Shown here piece after piece: positions 31,146 through 41,902 of a stretch of DNA of 64,000 bases. The stretch covers positions 41,619,552 through 41,683,551 of the forward strand of contig OY755252.1 in NCBI GenBank assembly GCA_963576725.1, read 5' to 3'. The number at the start of each line of letters is the position of its first letter. The first letter of the stretch is position 1. The notes beneath the pieces are model-generated. The model was not told the origin of the DNA. It saw only the letters and a program-made list of their open reading frames with translations, and made no database searches. The position numbers and the translations under genes are program-made. The stretch is from Azorinus chamasolen (lineage: Eukaryota; Mollusca; Bivalvia; Cardiida; Solecurtidae).

Positions 31146-31468
31146 ATTATAGAAAGTTTCAATTTCTCACACAAAATATAAAGCTAACCTTTGGAGCTTC
31201 GACCCATGTTCTATGGACTTCGTCAGCCAACTTATCTTCTCACTGTGACTGGGGAGTAGGATTAACACCACTCGAAGGTATGAGTAATGTTAATGCTCTA
31301 GCCCAGATGTGCGGTAACTGGAAATGATCCCGTCCCTGTTTAGCACTGGTTTCAGTGACATAGTGAGAAGATCAGTTGGCTGACGAAGTCCATAGTACAT
31401 GGACGAAATATCCCAAGGTTAGCTTTATATTTGTGTGAGAAATCGAAAAGTATAAACTTTCTATAATG
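31146..31468. mobile_element. 323 bp foldback element
   Basis: Ends TTATAGAAAGTTT and AAACTTTCTATAA. The arms share TTCTCACACAAA, TATAAAGCTAACC and TGGACTTCGTCAGCCAAC. The centre is TGGGGAGTAGGATTAAC. No homologue in copy 2, so it was inserted or retained only here. Confidence 0.75.
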
Positions 31469-31567
31469 TCTACTACCACACAGTTCAACTTCCATCAGAA
31501 TACACATACGGCCAATTTAGTAAACTCAGATCAGCTACTATGATCGGAAAACGTGCATTTGGTTGTA

Positions 31568-31764
31568 CAGTAAAACTCCTCTAAACCTCTTTTAGTAGAG
31601 AACAATTTGGATACGTTTAGGGAGACGGCTGCTTAATGCAACGTGATAGTCATACAGAACGCTTCTAGCTTTCTGTATGACTTTCACACTGCATTAAGCA
31701 GTCTCATGTCTCCAAGACTGGTATGTATAGTAAATTAAATATCCGGTTCGGAGGGGTTTTATTG
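31568..31764. mobile_element. Family K pogo-like MITE
   Basis: TA outside both ends; termini CAGTAAAACTCCTCTAAACC and GGTTCGGAGGGGTTTTATTG. The interior hairpin GGCTGCTTAATGCAACGTGA pairs with TTTCACACTGCATTAAGCAG. Shared with copy 2 (61780-61983). Confidence 0.8.
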
Positions 31765-31901
31765 TATATGTTTTATTTCTGTTGAAATCTTAATAACATC
31801 ACAGATATTGAAGAAACATGTGATATTCAAAATATTTCTGATCATTTAATTTTCAGATATGTTATTCTTTCGCGAGCTGGACTTATCTGATATAGCTTTA
31901 A

Positions 31902-32133
31902 CCCTTTACTCCATAAGTACGCCTTTCTACGCTTTAGCAAAGAGCGCAAACACAGATCAGATAGGAGCTGTCTGATCAGGATCTGCTCTGTTTGCTAATG
32001 ATATAATACAGATATGGTTCTACAGTTTCTGACATGGCCAAAAATCCCTGTGTCCATGTGCTAGTATAACAAATTAATCCAATTAATATTCATGACGTCA
32101 TTATTTGTTTATGAATATTCGTGCAGGAAAGGG
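31902..32133. mobile_element. Family A piggyBac-like MITE, absent from copy 2
   Basis: TTAA at 31898-31901 and 32134-32137; termini CCCTTTACTCCATAA and GTGCAGGAAAGGG. The hairpin is shortened (AGATCAGATAGGAGCTGTCT). Copy 2 reads straight through a single TTAA at 62129-62132 (CAGTTTAAATTAATTA), so this element entered copy 1 after the duplication. Confidence 0.9.
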
Positions 32134-32139
32134 TTAAAT

Positions 32140-32869
32140 TAATTATGTAATGGTAATAACTGTAACTGACCTTGTAGATTTTTGTGTAGAGAATGTGAAA
32201 GCACCAATTGACTTGTAATATTGAATGCGTATCAGCTTTAATAGTAAGAACATTCAATTTGTACCTAAAGGCTGTGTCACACCGATGTTCTCCACTCTTC
32301 TTAGATACGGACAGAATATTCGGAATGAATTATAATTTTCCATGTTTCATTTCATATCATCTTAAGTTAAAATATTCAATTTATACTAAAAAGAGGGGTG
32401 GGAAATTTTCAGATACAGAGAAACTCATGTTTCTTACCAAGTCACTTTCAGACTCAAACCTCAAGTATCAAACACGTTTACTACATCTTTGTTGCTACTA
32501 GAAAAGTAAACGTAGGTAAACAAGCAAAGTTATTTGACACATTTTTTGAGTCTCAAAAAATGTTAGCAAATTCAAGTCCAGTTACATTTTAGAGATGCAT
32601 TTTAAAAAGTATTAATTCGTACTCCGCTATTCGCGATTTTATTAACATTTGTTAATACTTTAGAGCATTATGAGGCTTCGAGTATCGCGATGTCTCATCA
32701 GGATCCAAACTGCTTGACATTCTGTTAATAGCTTCCAAAAGCTTGTTCGAATTGGAACTAGTAAAATTTCCCCGGATCCAAATTTGAGCACACACAATAA
32801 TCATTTACGGATCTCAACAATCAATTGTCCTAATATCTTCAAAAACTATGTCACATATAGGATACAGGT
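32140..32869. other. Sequence unique to duplication copy 1
   Basis: Copy 2 passes from AATTAATTATATGTGG directly to ATATTCAAATACTAAAATCG. Copy 1 has about 700 extra bases here, including a J-type fragment near 32650-32730 (CGCGATGTCTCATCAGGATC). Insertion in copy 1 or deletion in copy 2. No gene found. Confidence 0.5.
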
Positions 32870-33005
32870 GCATATTCAAATACTAAAATTGTCATTTCAC
32901 CACCAAACCCTATGTTGTGACCACTCTTTAGAATCGTCTCTTCGAGGCGAATCATCTAAAGAGTGGTCACAATATAGAGTTTCCTGAAGAAATAAAGAAG
33001 TTATT
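32870..33005. mobile_element. Family F palindromic MITE (shared)
   Basis: Arms CCCTATGTTGTGACCACTCT and AGAGTGGTCACAATATAGAG around TTTAGAATCGTCTC. Orthologous to 62158-62300. After it, 33006-33275 contains a J fragment (TGGATCGAGATGAGATACCC) and a K right-end fragment at 33250-33330. Confidence 0.7.
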
Positions 33006-33330
33006 CCTGAAACACGCATCTTATCCGGCACTCTGATATGAACTATTGTGGGATGGCATTTGCAAACATTTGGATCGAGATGAGATACCCAGTAACTTTG
33101 TGTCCAAACTAACTAACATTCAGACTCTTTTTTGAAGCGAAATGAACGAAATATGTACTTTTAGAATTGAAGCAAATCATTAATATTATTTTGCTGTAAA
33201 GAATAAATACAAATGTCGAAAGTATGTTCAATAATATTACCAGAGAGTAAGCATGCTTAGCTGCTACCTGTCTCCAAGACCAGTATTTATACTAAATTTA
33301 ACGTCCGATTTAGAGAGGTTTTAATGTAGT

Positions 33331-33789
33331 TAATTGTGACATGTGTCAATAGCTAGAGATGATTTGATATGTTGATAATAGCTTGATACCATATGTTAAT
33401 CGAAATATTAGTTTGTCATGTATATTATATAAATTGTGTATATTGTAATCTAATCAACGTATGTTAGTACATGTATTTTGTAAAACAGTACAGTTGTCTA
33501 TATTATATAACTGGTCACCTGGTCGCACTTAAATCTTAATGATGTTTTCAATTTGAAGAGTTTGGCGACATTCTTTTTTCTTCCGATTGTAAAGAAATTA
33601 CCTATGCCTTATTGAAAAGAAACGTTGTGGGTTTAATAAGATTTCTTACAGAGCCTGAGTTTAGCTCACTTCGGGTAACGAACAAATTATGTCAATATAG
33701 GAAACATGAAAATGGTTTGTAAACCATGTTAATGATAGAGTGACAAAATGCACCATATCCCCGTAGGCTCTTACCGGTTTTAAACTATA
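33331..33789. other. Unassigned intergenic sequence
   Basis: AT-rich, beyond the end of the duplication. No coding frame or repeat family recognised. Confidence 0.4.
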
Positions 33790-33971
33790 CAGTAGAATCA
33801 CTCTAAACCGGAATTACTTTTAAGCAGGTGGCTGCTTAATGCAGGGTGAAATTCATACAGAAAGTTCCTCTTAGAGCTTTCTGCGTGAATTTCATCCTAC
33901 ATTAGATGCAACCTATCTCTAAGCGAGCTATTTATACTAAATTCAACGTCCGCCTTTGAGGGATTTTACTG
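33790..33971. mobile_element. Family K pogo-like MITE, complete
   Basis: TA on both sides (33788-33789, 33972-33973). Termini CAGTAGAATCACTCTAAACC and GAGGGATTTTACTG. Core AGAAAGTTCC-TCTTA-GAGCTTTCT, arms GGCTGCTTAATGCAGGGTGA. Confidence 0.8.
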
Positions 33972-34186
33972 TAAGTGTTATAAAAAAAATTGCAACCGTT
34001 CTCGTACATTTCTGAGTTCTGAAGAAATTCATTCTATGACTTGTATTTAAGATTGTTGATTGGATTCCCTCTTTGCTTGCGCGATGAGAGACCAAGAGTA
34101 GTAATCTATGATGGTACACTATTCAACCCGGAAACGGGATAAGCTTACCAGACTCATGTATTGCCTTTTCGCTGTCGTACCCTTAA

Positions 34187-34403
34187 CCCGTTCCCTCATA
34201 TTTTCAGATCCAACCACTTTGAATAAATCTACCGAAAAGGAGCATTAACTAGAGAAAAGGAAATGTTTAGAATAATTTAATTTGAAACCAAACTGATAAA
34301 TAGAGCATTTGCTCCCATATGAGCAAATGCTCTATTTACCGCAACGGTTTCAATGGGTGATTTTTTACAGAGGCGTAGAAAGGCGTATTTATGGGGGAAA
34401 GGG
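34187..34403. mobile_element. Family B piggyBac-like MITE, complete
   Basis: TTAA at 34183-34186 and 34404-34407. Termini CCCGTTCCCTCATA and TATGGGGGAAAGGG. Hairpin AAATAGAGCATTTGCTCC / GAGCAAATGCTCTATTT. The right terminus (GGCGTATTTATGGGGGAAAG) resembles family A, again suggesting exchange between A and B ends. Confidence 0.8.
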
Positions 34404-34624
34404 TTAACGGCTTCCTCGCTCTTGCTCTGACTTAAGCAAAGTTATTGAGTACATATTTGACGAAATTTCACAGAAACTGTTGTTTTATGCTATGTTTTAC
34501 ATGCTGTCCTGTGTTGGCCGTTTTTTATGTTGTGGGGAAGTCGAGCGGGGATACCTTTATTTACACTGTTTGTTTAATTAGGGTGACTTTGAGATAAGTG
34601 TGATTTTAGGACTTCCGTAAACCG

Positions 34625-34920
34625 GTTTAAACCCCCCAGTTGTGGTTTTGCCACTAACCGTTCCAAGGCGGTACTTTCTTTGACACCCTACTGTTATGTG
34701 TGTATTATGTCTTTTTATGTGTGTGTTTGTTGATGTTTGAAGTGTTTATCTCATCTACATGTGTGTTTGTTGAAATTTTAAATGTTCATCTCTTGCGTGT
34801 GTGTGTGTGTGCTTGTGTTTGCGTGTGCTTGTGTTTGCGGGTCACTTGCTTTCTATCGATTTTTTTGGTGGTGGTTGCGTCTTGTGTGTAGCTTTTCCTG
34901 CGTGAACTTTTTCGTTAAGA
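34625..34920 (+). mobile_element. LINE 3'-UTR fragment
   Basis: AACCGTTCCAAGGCGGTACT, TTTGACACCCTACTG, a TG-rich tract and GGTGGTTGCGTCTTG match, in order, the sequence following the LINE reading frame at 38451-38720. No coding part is attached. From 34921 to 35303 nothing is recognised. Confidence 0.7.
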
Positions 34921-35303
34921 AGTGTATCGTACATTAAGTCACAAATATAGATGTACTACCGGTATAAATACAGACACAAGTAAGCAATATTTAAAGTCTC
35001 ATAGGATATAGCAGAGTGTATCATTTCGGTAGTAGGTAACATGAAGTTACTTGGAGAATTCTTACAATTTAGGTGTATCTCTGATCCTTACGTTAGATCT
35101 TTTCAACTGGTCAAATCCCCCACTTCAAATGTCACTAGATAGTATGCTTCAAACACAATAATACGACAAAGCGGATAATAGAGCATACAATTATTTTGAT
35201 TCTGTATGCAATTATATGTGTATGGATTTTCTGAATGAAATCTTATTTTTTCTATTATGCAAAGAAGCAGACAACTTGCACGTGAATTCATTTAATACAT
35301 ATA

Positions 35304-36232
35304 CAGGTAAACCTCTGAAAACCGAACCTCTGAAAACCGAAAATCTCTAAAAACCGAACAAATATTTTGGTCCCGATTTTTTCCTTATATATTCTATATA
35401 GAAAAGCTCTCTGAAAACCGAACTCTCTGAATTCTGAATACCGAACACAAGTTCCGGAACAGAAACCTATATTTCCATTGTAAATCGCCTCTGAAAACCG
35501 AACATACCCTGAGGGCCAATTAGGGGTGCTGACTTGTTGATAGTTTGACTAGGGAATTTTGGGACCCCTACTGTGTATGACAGCTGCCTGTGTTACTACA
35601 AAGGTGTGAAAAACACAACAGGGGTATAGGCTAATACTTTGCTGATGTTGCTGTTGGAAATCATAAGAAAACTTTAATTTAGGCATGATTTTTCACACCT
35701 ATTTATTGAAATTAAGGGAAGATGATCTCAACATGCAAATTTTCATAAACACGATGCCTACACACTTAAATGTTCATGCTACATATTACCAGCGCTTCGA
35801 ATCAATTGACTGAGATAACTTTATTATCTGAAAAATTAAGTTTAGAGTAAATCTGCATGAACAAGCCTTTTGATTATGAAAAATAATAAAAGATAAATAA
35901 AACCAATCAGGCAGTGAATCTAACAGTCAGTTTGATGAAAACACTTAACAAAATCATGCTTGCTCCGACGTCATCCATATATAAATTATAAATTAGATAT
36001 AACAATATTATCTTGTTATGATTATTTTCTTGTTACTGAATACTCTCATCTATAGTAGAAACTGATGTTTGTATCTTATTCTGATAAGATCAAAAGAAGT
36101 GAACAATATTACAGAAAATCACATTCATTACCTTCAGGTTTCACATTAAGAAAAATCTCTGAAAACCGAACACCTCTGAAAACCGAACATTTTGTCTGGT
36201 CCGAAGGTGTTCGGTTTTCAGAGGTTTACCTG
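35304..36232. mobile_element. Family L: 929 bp pogo-like MITE with subterminal repeats
   Basis: TA at both edges; a perfect inverted repeat of 24 bases starting CAGGTAAACCTCTGAAAACC. The unit CTCTGAAAACCGAAC occurs several times within the first ~200 bases and again, in both orientations, within the last ~75. The interior is AT-rich with no transposase frame. The ends fit non-autonomous pogo/Tigger-type elements. Confidence 0.88.
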
Positions 36233-36580
36233 TATACACCTTTCTATTCCTTTGTAAACAGAGTAGACCAAGATCAGACAGCGCCTATAGGAGCCATCTG
36301 TTCTGTATGCTTGTAATACAATATAGATCTAATGCTACAGGTTTAACCTTGACAACATGTTCCTGTATTCATGTGCAATTAGATAAAAATAAATATCTAA
36401 TTAATATTCATGATATCATATTATTTCTTACATGAATATTCATGGAACGATATAATATAGGTAAAGTTCGGTCATGGCAGACCCAGATTAACCCGCTCCT
36501 ATAGGAGCCATCTGACCTGGGTCTAATCCGTTTTCAAAGACGTTGAAATGTGTATTTATAGAATAAATGGTTTAATAATG
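36233..36580. mobile_element. Two family A copies, second one partial
   Basis: Copy 1 (36233-36450) has GTAAACAGAGTAGACC, GATCAGACAGCGCC-TATA-GGAGCCATCTG and the TAATTAATATTCATG right half. Copy 2 (36470-36580) has CATGGCAGACCCAGATTAAC, the arm GGAGCCATCTGACC and ATAAATGGTTTAA. Copy 1 starts exactly where family L ends. Confidence 0.65.
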
Positions 36581-36689
36581 ATCACGTTGACACGAAGTTT
36601 TCAGTATGGTCGACTGGGGTTGATTGATGTCCGATATTTGTTTATCAGTTCAGATAAACTGTAAAAGGCATAGATATAACACAACTTAT

Positions 36690-37018
36690 CTCTTTTGGCA
36701 TTGCTACTTTTGCTTTCGAAGGGTCACTCACTTTCAGAATATATGTATTTCACAACAGCAGGTGTTAAGTGTTTGTGTGGCGGCCGTAAAAAATCGCCCC
36801 GTATTTCATTCTTAGTTTGTTGTATTTTCTGGTCCTTCGGAATCATTAGTTTTGATGGTAAAAGTTTTGAAAAATGAATACTGCTTAAGCCGATGCTAGG
36901 TGCGTGAGTAGTGTTGCACTTTTAATTACTACTCATGAACAGACTCAATAAAACCGAGTCTGCAATTTTCTCTTTTGGCATTGCTACTTTTGCTTTCGAA
37001 GGATCACCCACTTTCAGA
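36690..37018. repeat. Family N interspersed repeat with direct terminal repeats
   Basis: TTTTGGCATTGCTACTTTTG plus CTTTCGAAGG occurs at 36693 and again at 36973, enclosing TGTGTGGCGGCCG, TTCTGGTCCTTCGGAATC, CTGCTTAAGCCGATGCTAGG and ATGAACAGACTC. The inverted copy at 53815-54062 shows the same order. The ~50 bp direct repeats at the edges resemble very short LTRs or a tandem dimer. Class unknown. Confidence 0.6.
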
Positions 37019-37212
37019 ATTTAGATACGGGGTTATATAACTAAGTTGTAGAATTGTTTGCCATTGAATTGTCATAATGCAACACCTGGCAATATGTCTA
37101 ACCTGTTTCAAACCATATACGAACTAATTTTGTTTAATGACCATTTGATCAAGTGAGATTTTGAACCTGGTTGTATATTGAAATCTAGACCACTAATGAA
37201 TAAGCATTTGTG

Positions 37213-38450
37213 GATTGGATATTGATGATATTATCATTATATTATTACTATTTGCTGATGATATGGTTGTGTTAGGACAGACACCTTCGGATCTACAAAA
37301 TAGTTTGAATTTGTTATATGAATACTGTAAGAAATGGGGGTTAGCAGTAAATACTTCAAAAACTAAAGCAGTTGTATTCAGAAAAAGGGATGGGCTAAAA
37401 CGGGACGAAACATGGACATACAATGGGCAGCTTTTGGAAATTGTAAATGACTTTAATTACTTAGGTGTGGTATTTAATTATACTGGTAATTTTGCTTTAA
37501 ATCAAGAATATTTGGTAGGAAAGGGTTTGAAAGCTATGAATGTTTTACTTGCAAATTGTAAAAACATTAAGTTAAAACCCAAAGTCTTGTGCCAACTTTT
37601 TGATGCTTTTGTTGGATCTACAGTCAATTATGCATGTGAAATTTGGGGGTTATCAAAGTCTAAAGAACTAGAACGACTGCATCTTCGGTTTTGTAAAACT
37701 GTTTTAGGTGTAAATATGCGCACGAGCAATGTTGGTGTTTATGGTGAGCTAGGTCGGTATCCCTTGTACATAAGCCGATATGTAAGAACAGTAAAGTATT
37801 GGAGTAAGATAGTCAATTCGAATAATTTGCTTATATCTGTTGTTTACAAACAAACTCTATTAGATTGTAATAATGGCCGTATAAACTGGGTTTCACGTAT
37901 TAGAAATTTACTGTATGAGTTTGGATATGGCTATGTTTGGGAGTCCCAGACTGTTATTGATTTCAAACCATTCCATAATGAATTTAAAACACGACTTATT
38001 GATAATTTTGTACAGACGTGGAACACTGATGTTGGCAATAACAGGGTAATGGATTTGTATTCTAATTTTAAAGATAATTTTGAATATGAACAGTATTTAG
38101 ATGCCATACCTGCTGAATTAAGATGCTATGTCTCTAGACTCCGTTTGTCCTCTCACTCATTACGAGTGCAGACCGGTCGTTTCGGAGTGAATAGAATAGA
38201 GAGGCATTTAAGAACCTGTTTAATTTGTAATTCTAGGGATGTTGAGGACGAATATCATTTTATCTTGGTTTGTAAGCACCTGTCAGAAATTAGACATAAA
38301 TACATTAAGAAATACTATTATACTAGACCTAGTGTTTTTAAATTTATACAGTTGTTGCAAAGTACAGAGAAAAAGGTATTGTTAAATTTGGCTAAATTTA
38401 TTAAAAAAGCCTTTATCTTCCGCAATAACGTGCTTATTAATGTGACTTAA
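37213..38450 (+). pseudogene. LINE reverse transcriptase, C-terminal part, 5'-truncated
   Basis: About 410 codons open without interruption but beginning inside the reverse transcriptase domain: the catalytic FADD motif is only ~13 residues from the start, followed by SKTKAVVF, NDFNYLGVVF and a long C-terminal region. A zinc-knuckle-like CLICNSRDVEDEYHFILVC lies near the end. There is no ATG at the head, so this is the usual 5' truncation of a LINE. The full enzyme primes reverse transcription at the nicked target. Upstream endonuclease and the RT fingers are missing. The clade is not certain. Confidence 0.85.
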
Positions 38451-38932
38451 ACCCCCAGTGGTGTTTTTGCTGCTGACCGTGCCAAGGCGGTACTCTCTTT
38501 GTCACCCTTCCTTTTGTTTGCATTGCGTCTTTGTGCTTGTGGTTTGTTCATGTTGTGGAACGCTTGTCCCTGGTTCTTGTGTGTCTTTTGGTGTTTTCTG
38601 TGTTCATTTCGTGTGTGTGCGTGTGCGTTTGGGTGTGTGGTTGTGTGTGTGTGTGTGTGTCATGCTGTCTATCGGTGTTTTGGTGGTGGTTGCGTCTTGC
38701 ATATGGCTTTGCCTGCTTGACTTTACTACTTTTCCAATTAAATATTCGTGAGTTCATTCGCTCTTCTTGTATTGACCGTAATGGGTCTATGTGTTTTGTT
38801 TTGTTTTTTAGTTTTGTTCGCTATACTATTATGTGTCATGTTATGAAACTATTGTATATACATGTATGTTGCAATGAGGTACTTTATGTACAAGTTGCTA
38901 ATAAAGATTCTGTTCTGTTCTGTTCTGTGTTT
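38451..38932 (+). mobile_element. 3' UTR and tail of the same LINE
   Basis: GACCGTGCCAAGGCGGTACT, a TG-rich tract (about 38610-38660) and GGTGGTTGCGTCTTG. It ends AATAAAG followed by ATTCTG and (TTCTG) repeats at about 38909-38930. The short tandem tail marks the 3' insertion end. A family C-like hairpin fragment follows at 38945-39030 (AGAAGCTTC-TATT-GGAGCTTTCT). Confidence 0.8.
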
Positions 38933-39037
38933 TTGAAACTAGCAGGGTACTAAATAAAGAAGGGAAATAATACAAGAAGCTTCTATTGGAGCTTTCTGCG
39001 TAATGTTCCCTCTGTAGTAATCTACCATCTGCCTTAA

Positions 39038-39268
39038 CCCTTTACTCCATCAATATGCATTTTCTACGCCCTTCCAAACAGAGAAGATCCAGATCAGACG
39101 GATCCTGTAGAAGTCGTCTGAACAGGGTCTGCTCTGTTTGCTTATGATATAATAAATATTTATTTCTACCGTTTCCACCATGGCTAAATGTTCATGTGTC
39201 TATGAGCTAATGTAATAATTAATCTAGTTAATATTCATGATGTAATTATTTTTACATGGAGTAAAGAG
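39038..39268. mobile_element. Family A piggyBac-like MITE, complete
   Basis: TTAA on both sides (39034-39037, 39269-39272). Termini CCCTTTACTCC and GGAGTAAAGAG. Hairpin GATCAGACGGATCC-TGTA-GAAGTCGTCTG. From 39273 to 39554 nothing further is recognised. Confidence 0.8.
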
Positions 39269-39554
39269 TTAAGAACTATCATAAGACTTGCAAGTACCTG
39301 TTATAGTGCATTTTACTGTATCCGTTGTTTTCAAACAACCAATGCAGACCTTAACTATGTTTTAAATGATACAAATTCATTCAAACGTTCTATACTATAC
39401 AGAGCATATGTTATTATTTGTGAAATGATATGCCCATAGTATAATCTAAATATGTTTCTTTATATCAACTTTACCCCTCTACTGGCATTGTGTCATCACG
39501 GGTTTACCGTTTGTACAGAGCACCAAATAATATGTGTAGTAAATTAAAACATTT

Positions 39555-39700
39555 TCAGGAACAACTTCTTTATTTCTCCACTAAACCTTATGTTGTGACC
39601 ACTTTTTATAATTGTCTTGACGAGACGATTCTAAACTGTGGTCACAACATAGGGTTCGGTGGAGAGACGACGATTTCAATACTTTAGTACGCGCGTATAT
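39555..39700. mobile_element. Family F palindromic MITE
   Basis: Arms TTTATTTCTCCACTAAACC and GGGTTCGGTGGAGAGACGAC, TATGTTGTGACCACT / GTGGTCACAACATA, centre CTTGACGAGACG. Ends in ACTTTAGTACGCGC. Confidence 0.75.
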
Positions 39701-39854
39701 CATTTGCTCTATTTGTAGAAATTCCTCATTGATGAATATCAAATAACACTGGTCTTGTAATTTAAAAACAGGTAGGTAATAAAGAGACCACGTGGTCCTC
39801 TTGTTTGTTAATTGAATGTGTTTGCTTCCATAACTCTTACCCCCACTATCCGCG

Positions 39855-39990
39855 CCCTAAATCGCGTTTGTGAACAGTTTGAATCCAGATGAGACGCCGA
39901 ATAACTGTGTGTCTCATCAGGATCAAAGTTGTTTGACACTCGGTCAATAGTCCAGCTATTTGAACTCGGTCAATAGTTTTTCAAATGCGT
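39855..39990. mobile_element. Family J MITE
   Basis: TTGTGAACAGTTTGAATCC, AGATGAGACGCCGAATAACT, TGTCTCATCAGGATC, then AGTTGTTTGACACTCGGTCA. The phrase CTCGGTCAATAGT occurs twice at the right end. Confidence 0.6.
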
Positions 39991-40109
39991 GGTTGAATCG
40001 AAAGTAGTACAAATTGCACGAGACCCTAAGTTGAGCTGACATTGTTGGTTTTTTTCATAGTTGGGTTAAAGGTTAATGTCAAGTCTATGTTGCGCCATGT
40101 ATATATGCC

Positions 40110-40335
40110 ATACTGTTCAGTATTCATGTAAGAAATAATGACATCATGAATATTAATTAGATTATTTTTTATAATGGCATATGAATACTGGACATGTTGG
40201 CTCAAACAGAAACTGTAGGATCAAATCTATATTTTAGCATAAGCAAACAGAGCAGATCCTGATCAGACAGCTCCTATTGGACCTGGGCATGCTCTGCTTC
40301 CAAATGCGTGAAAAGGCATTGATATAAAGGAATTG
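40110..40335. mobile_element. Family A MITE, left end lost
   Basis: GTAAGAAATAATGACATCAT, TGAATACTGGACATGTTGGC, AGCAAACAGAGCAGATCC and GATCAGACAGCTCC with a deleted opposite arm; right end AAGGAATTGG followed by TTAA (40336-40339). Confidence 0.65.
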
Positions 40336-40670
40336 GTTAACTCTCTATAACTACATAAGTAGTCATGTTAGAAATGACGACAGCATGAATAATATTAACA
40401 CGTGCGAATTTTAACATCTCTTAGCCCTCACCGCTATCAGCTCGAATCCCATTCGGGCATTTCGACCTTTTTTAAATTACCACCGACTTGCAGTATTTCG
40501 GTGATTCCACTCGTACGTTCTTCTATGTCAGAAATAATGCTAGTATACATGATTTTTTTTCAACTAAGACACTGCTGAATCGATGGGGAAAAATAATAAA
40601 CAAAGCAACCATGCATATCCTACGGTTATAAAGGATGAATGTAAGATTTAATCTGCACGTACATGGTTAA

Positions 40671-40884
40671 GCCTTTATTCCATAAATACGCCTTTCTACG
40701 TCTTAGCAACAAAGTAGACCCAGACCAGAAGACTCCTGTAGGAGGCGTTTGATCAGTATCTGCCCTGTTTGATTAAGATAAAATTATACATCTGCTATGG
40801 CCAAATTTTTTCTGTGCACATGTGCTATTTTAACAATTAATCTAATAAAATAATTTCTTATATGATTATTCATGTAGTAAAGGG
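40671..40884. mobile_element. Family A MITE
   Basis: TTAA at 40667-40670. Left GCCTTTATTCCATAAATACG; hairpin CCAGAAGACTCC-TGTA-GGAGGCGTTTG; right end CATGTAGTAAAGGG followed by TTAG (mutated TTAA). Confidence 0.7.
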
Positions 40885-41166
40885 TTAGCCAGGAGGGTTA
40901 GACGCTCTAATTGATAAACCATTGAAGTAGAATCTATATGCAAACAATCCAGATTCTGATAAGTCGAGCAAACCGTCCTAAAAGGATCGTTCTAATCATA
41001 TTTTTATGCAAAATATATTTATCTACAATGTAATAAATGACTAACGACTGAGCTAAATGCCGTGTAGCATTGGATAATAATGAACATATTTGTAATGTAA
41101 CCATAGGTATGTATAATAAATTCAGGAATATATATAAACGTTTAAAACGGTTTGTTATATTATTAG

Positions 41167-41302
41167 TTATGCAGTGCTTAGTGTCCCTAATATGGACTAT
41201 ACACTGCCAGCAAATATTTATATGGGACGAGGCGAAGCCGAGTCCCATATTAATATTTTCTGGCAGTGTATAGTCCATATTAGGGACACTAAGCACTGCA
41301 TA
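41167..41302. repeat. 136 bp foldback with ~60 bp arms
   Basis: TATGCAGTGCTTAGTGTCCC and its complement at the two ends, then TAATATGGACTATACACTGC on both arms, and a centre of GGGACGAGGCGAAGCCGAGTCCC in which GGGACTCGGCTT and GGGACGAGGCGAAG pair imperfectly. Short open frames across it on either strand are mirror images of one another. From 41303 to 41880 only a LINE-like fragment (41405-41470) is seen. Confidence 0.85.
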
Positions 41303-41902
41303 ACGAATTTATCTTACCGACTTCCTTTAATTTCAAGTATTTACACGCATGTTTGCATCATAGGCCTACTTGTATGGCTTGCCATAGGGAAACAAGGGAA
41401 TTAACTCTTGCAAAAGTACAAAAATGAGTCATGCAGGAAACACCACATACAGAACAAACAGTCGCCCGAACTTGATATTACAATAAGAGCAGAGTAAATT
41501 ACCTCCCTTTAATAGAATTAAATAAAATATTTTGTATTTGCCTCAAATCTCGTTTATATATTTTGTTTTTTCTTTTTTATCATTGTGAAACTAATTAATG
41601 TTTATATTTCAACTCAAATTAAAGCATAAATTAGATGTATGCATTTTTAAAACTGTAGTGATAAACATAAAATATTATTATAAGTAAGAGAAAAGCATAT
41701 GGCTGTCAAATAAGGGAAGTAACTCTTGTAAAGCTATGATAAGGATTTTAGTACCCCCCATAAGGAATCTATGGGGGTTTCTCGTGACCTCTATTGACCA
41801 ATGGAATGACAAGAATTTTGTAGGAGGTAAGATAAATAAGAATATGATGTAACACATGTCACTATAATAAACAATTTACTACTATTACTACTACTACTAC
41901 TA

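Larger units (their letters stand above)
24070..33275 (+). repeat. Segmental duplication, copy 1
   Basis: Collinear, in the same orientation, with 55004-62640. Shared landmarks in order: J core with CTACCCGGGGTATC; B MITE; C MITE; the TTTCCTTGAGAAAA and CCGTGGATGAA blocks; 68 bp repeats; D MITE; TRIM-like gene; GAGTCTGAGATC hairpin; C MITE; K MITE; F MITE; and a TGTACTTTTAGAATTGAAGC block. The copies differ by insertions and deletions listed separately. Flanks outside these limits do not match. Distance between copies is about 31 kb. Confidence 0.9.

Noticed and set aside
35304..36232. Gene within family L
   Set aside because: Only an 83-codon frame that includes the terminal repeat; no transposase motif.
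38531..38953. 140-codon frame after the LINE RT
   Set aside because: Lies in the TG-rich 3' untranslated region; Cys/Val-rich translation without a domain.
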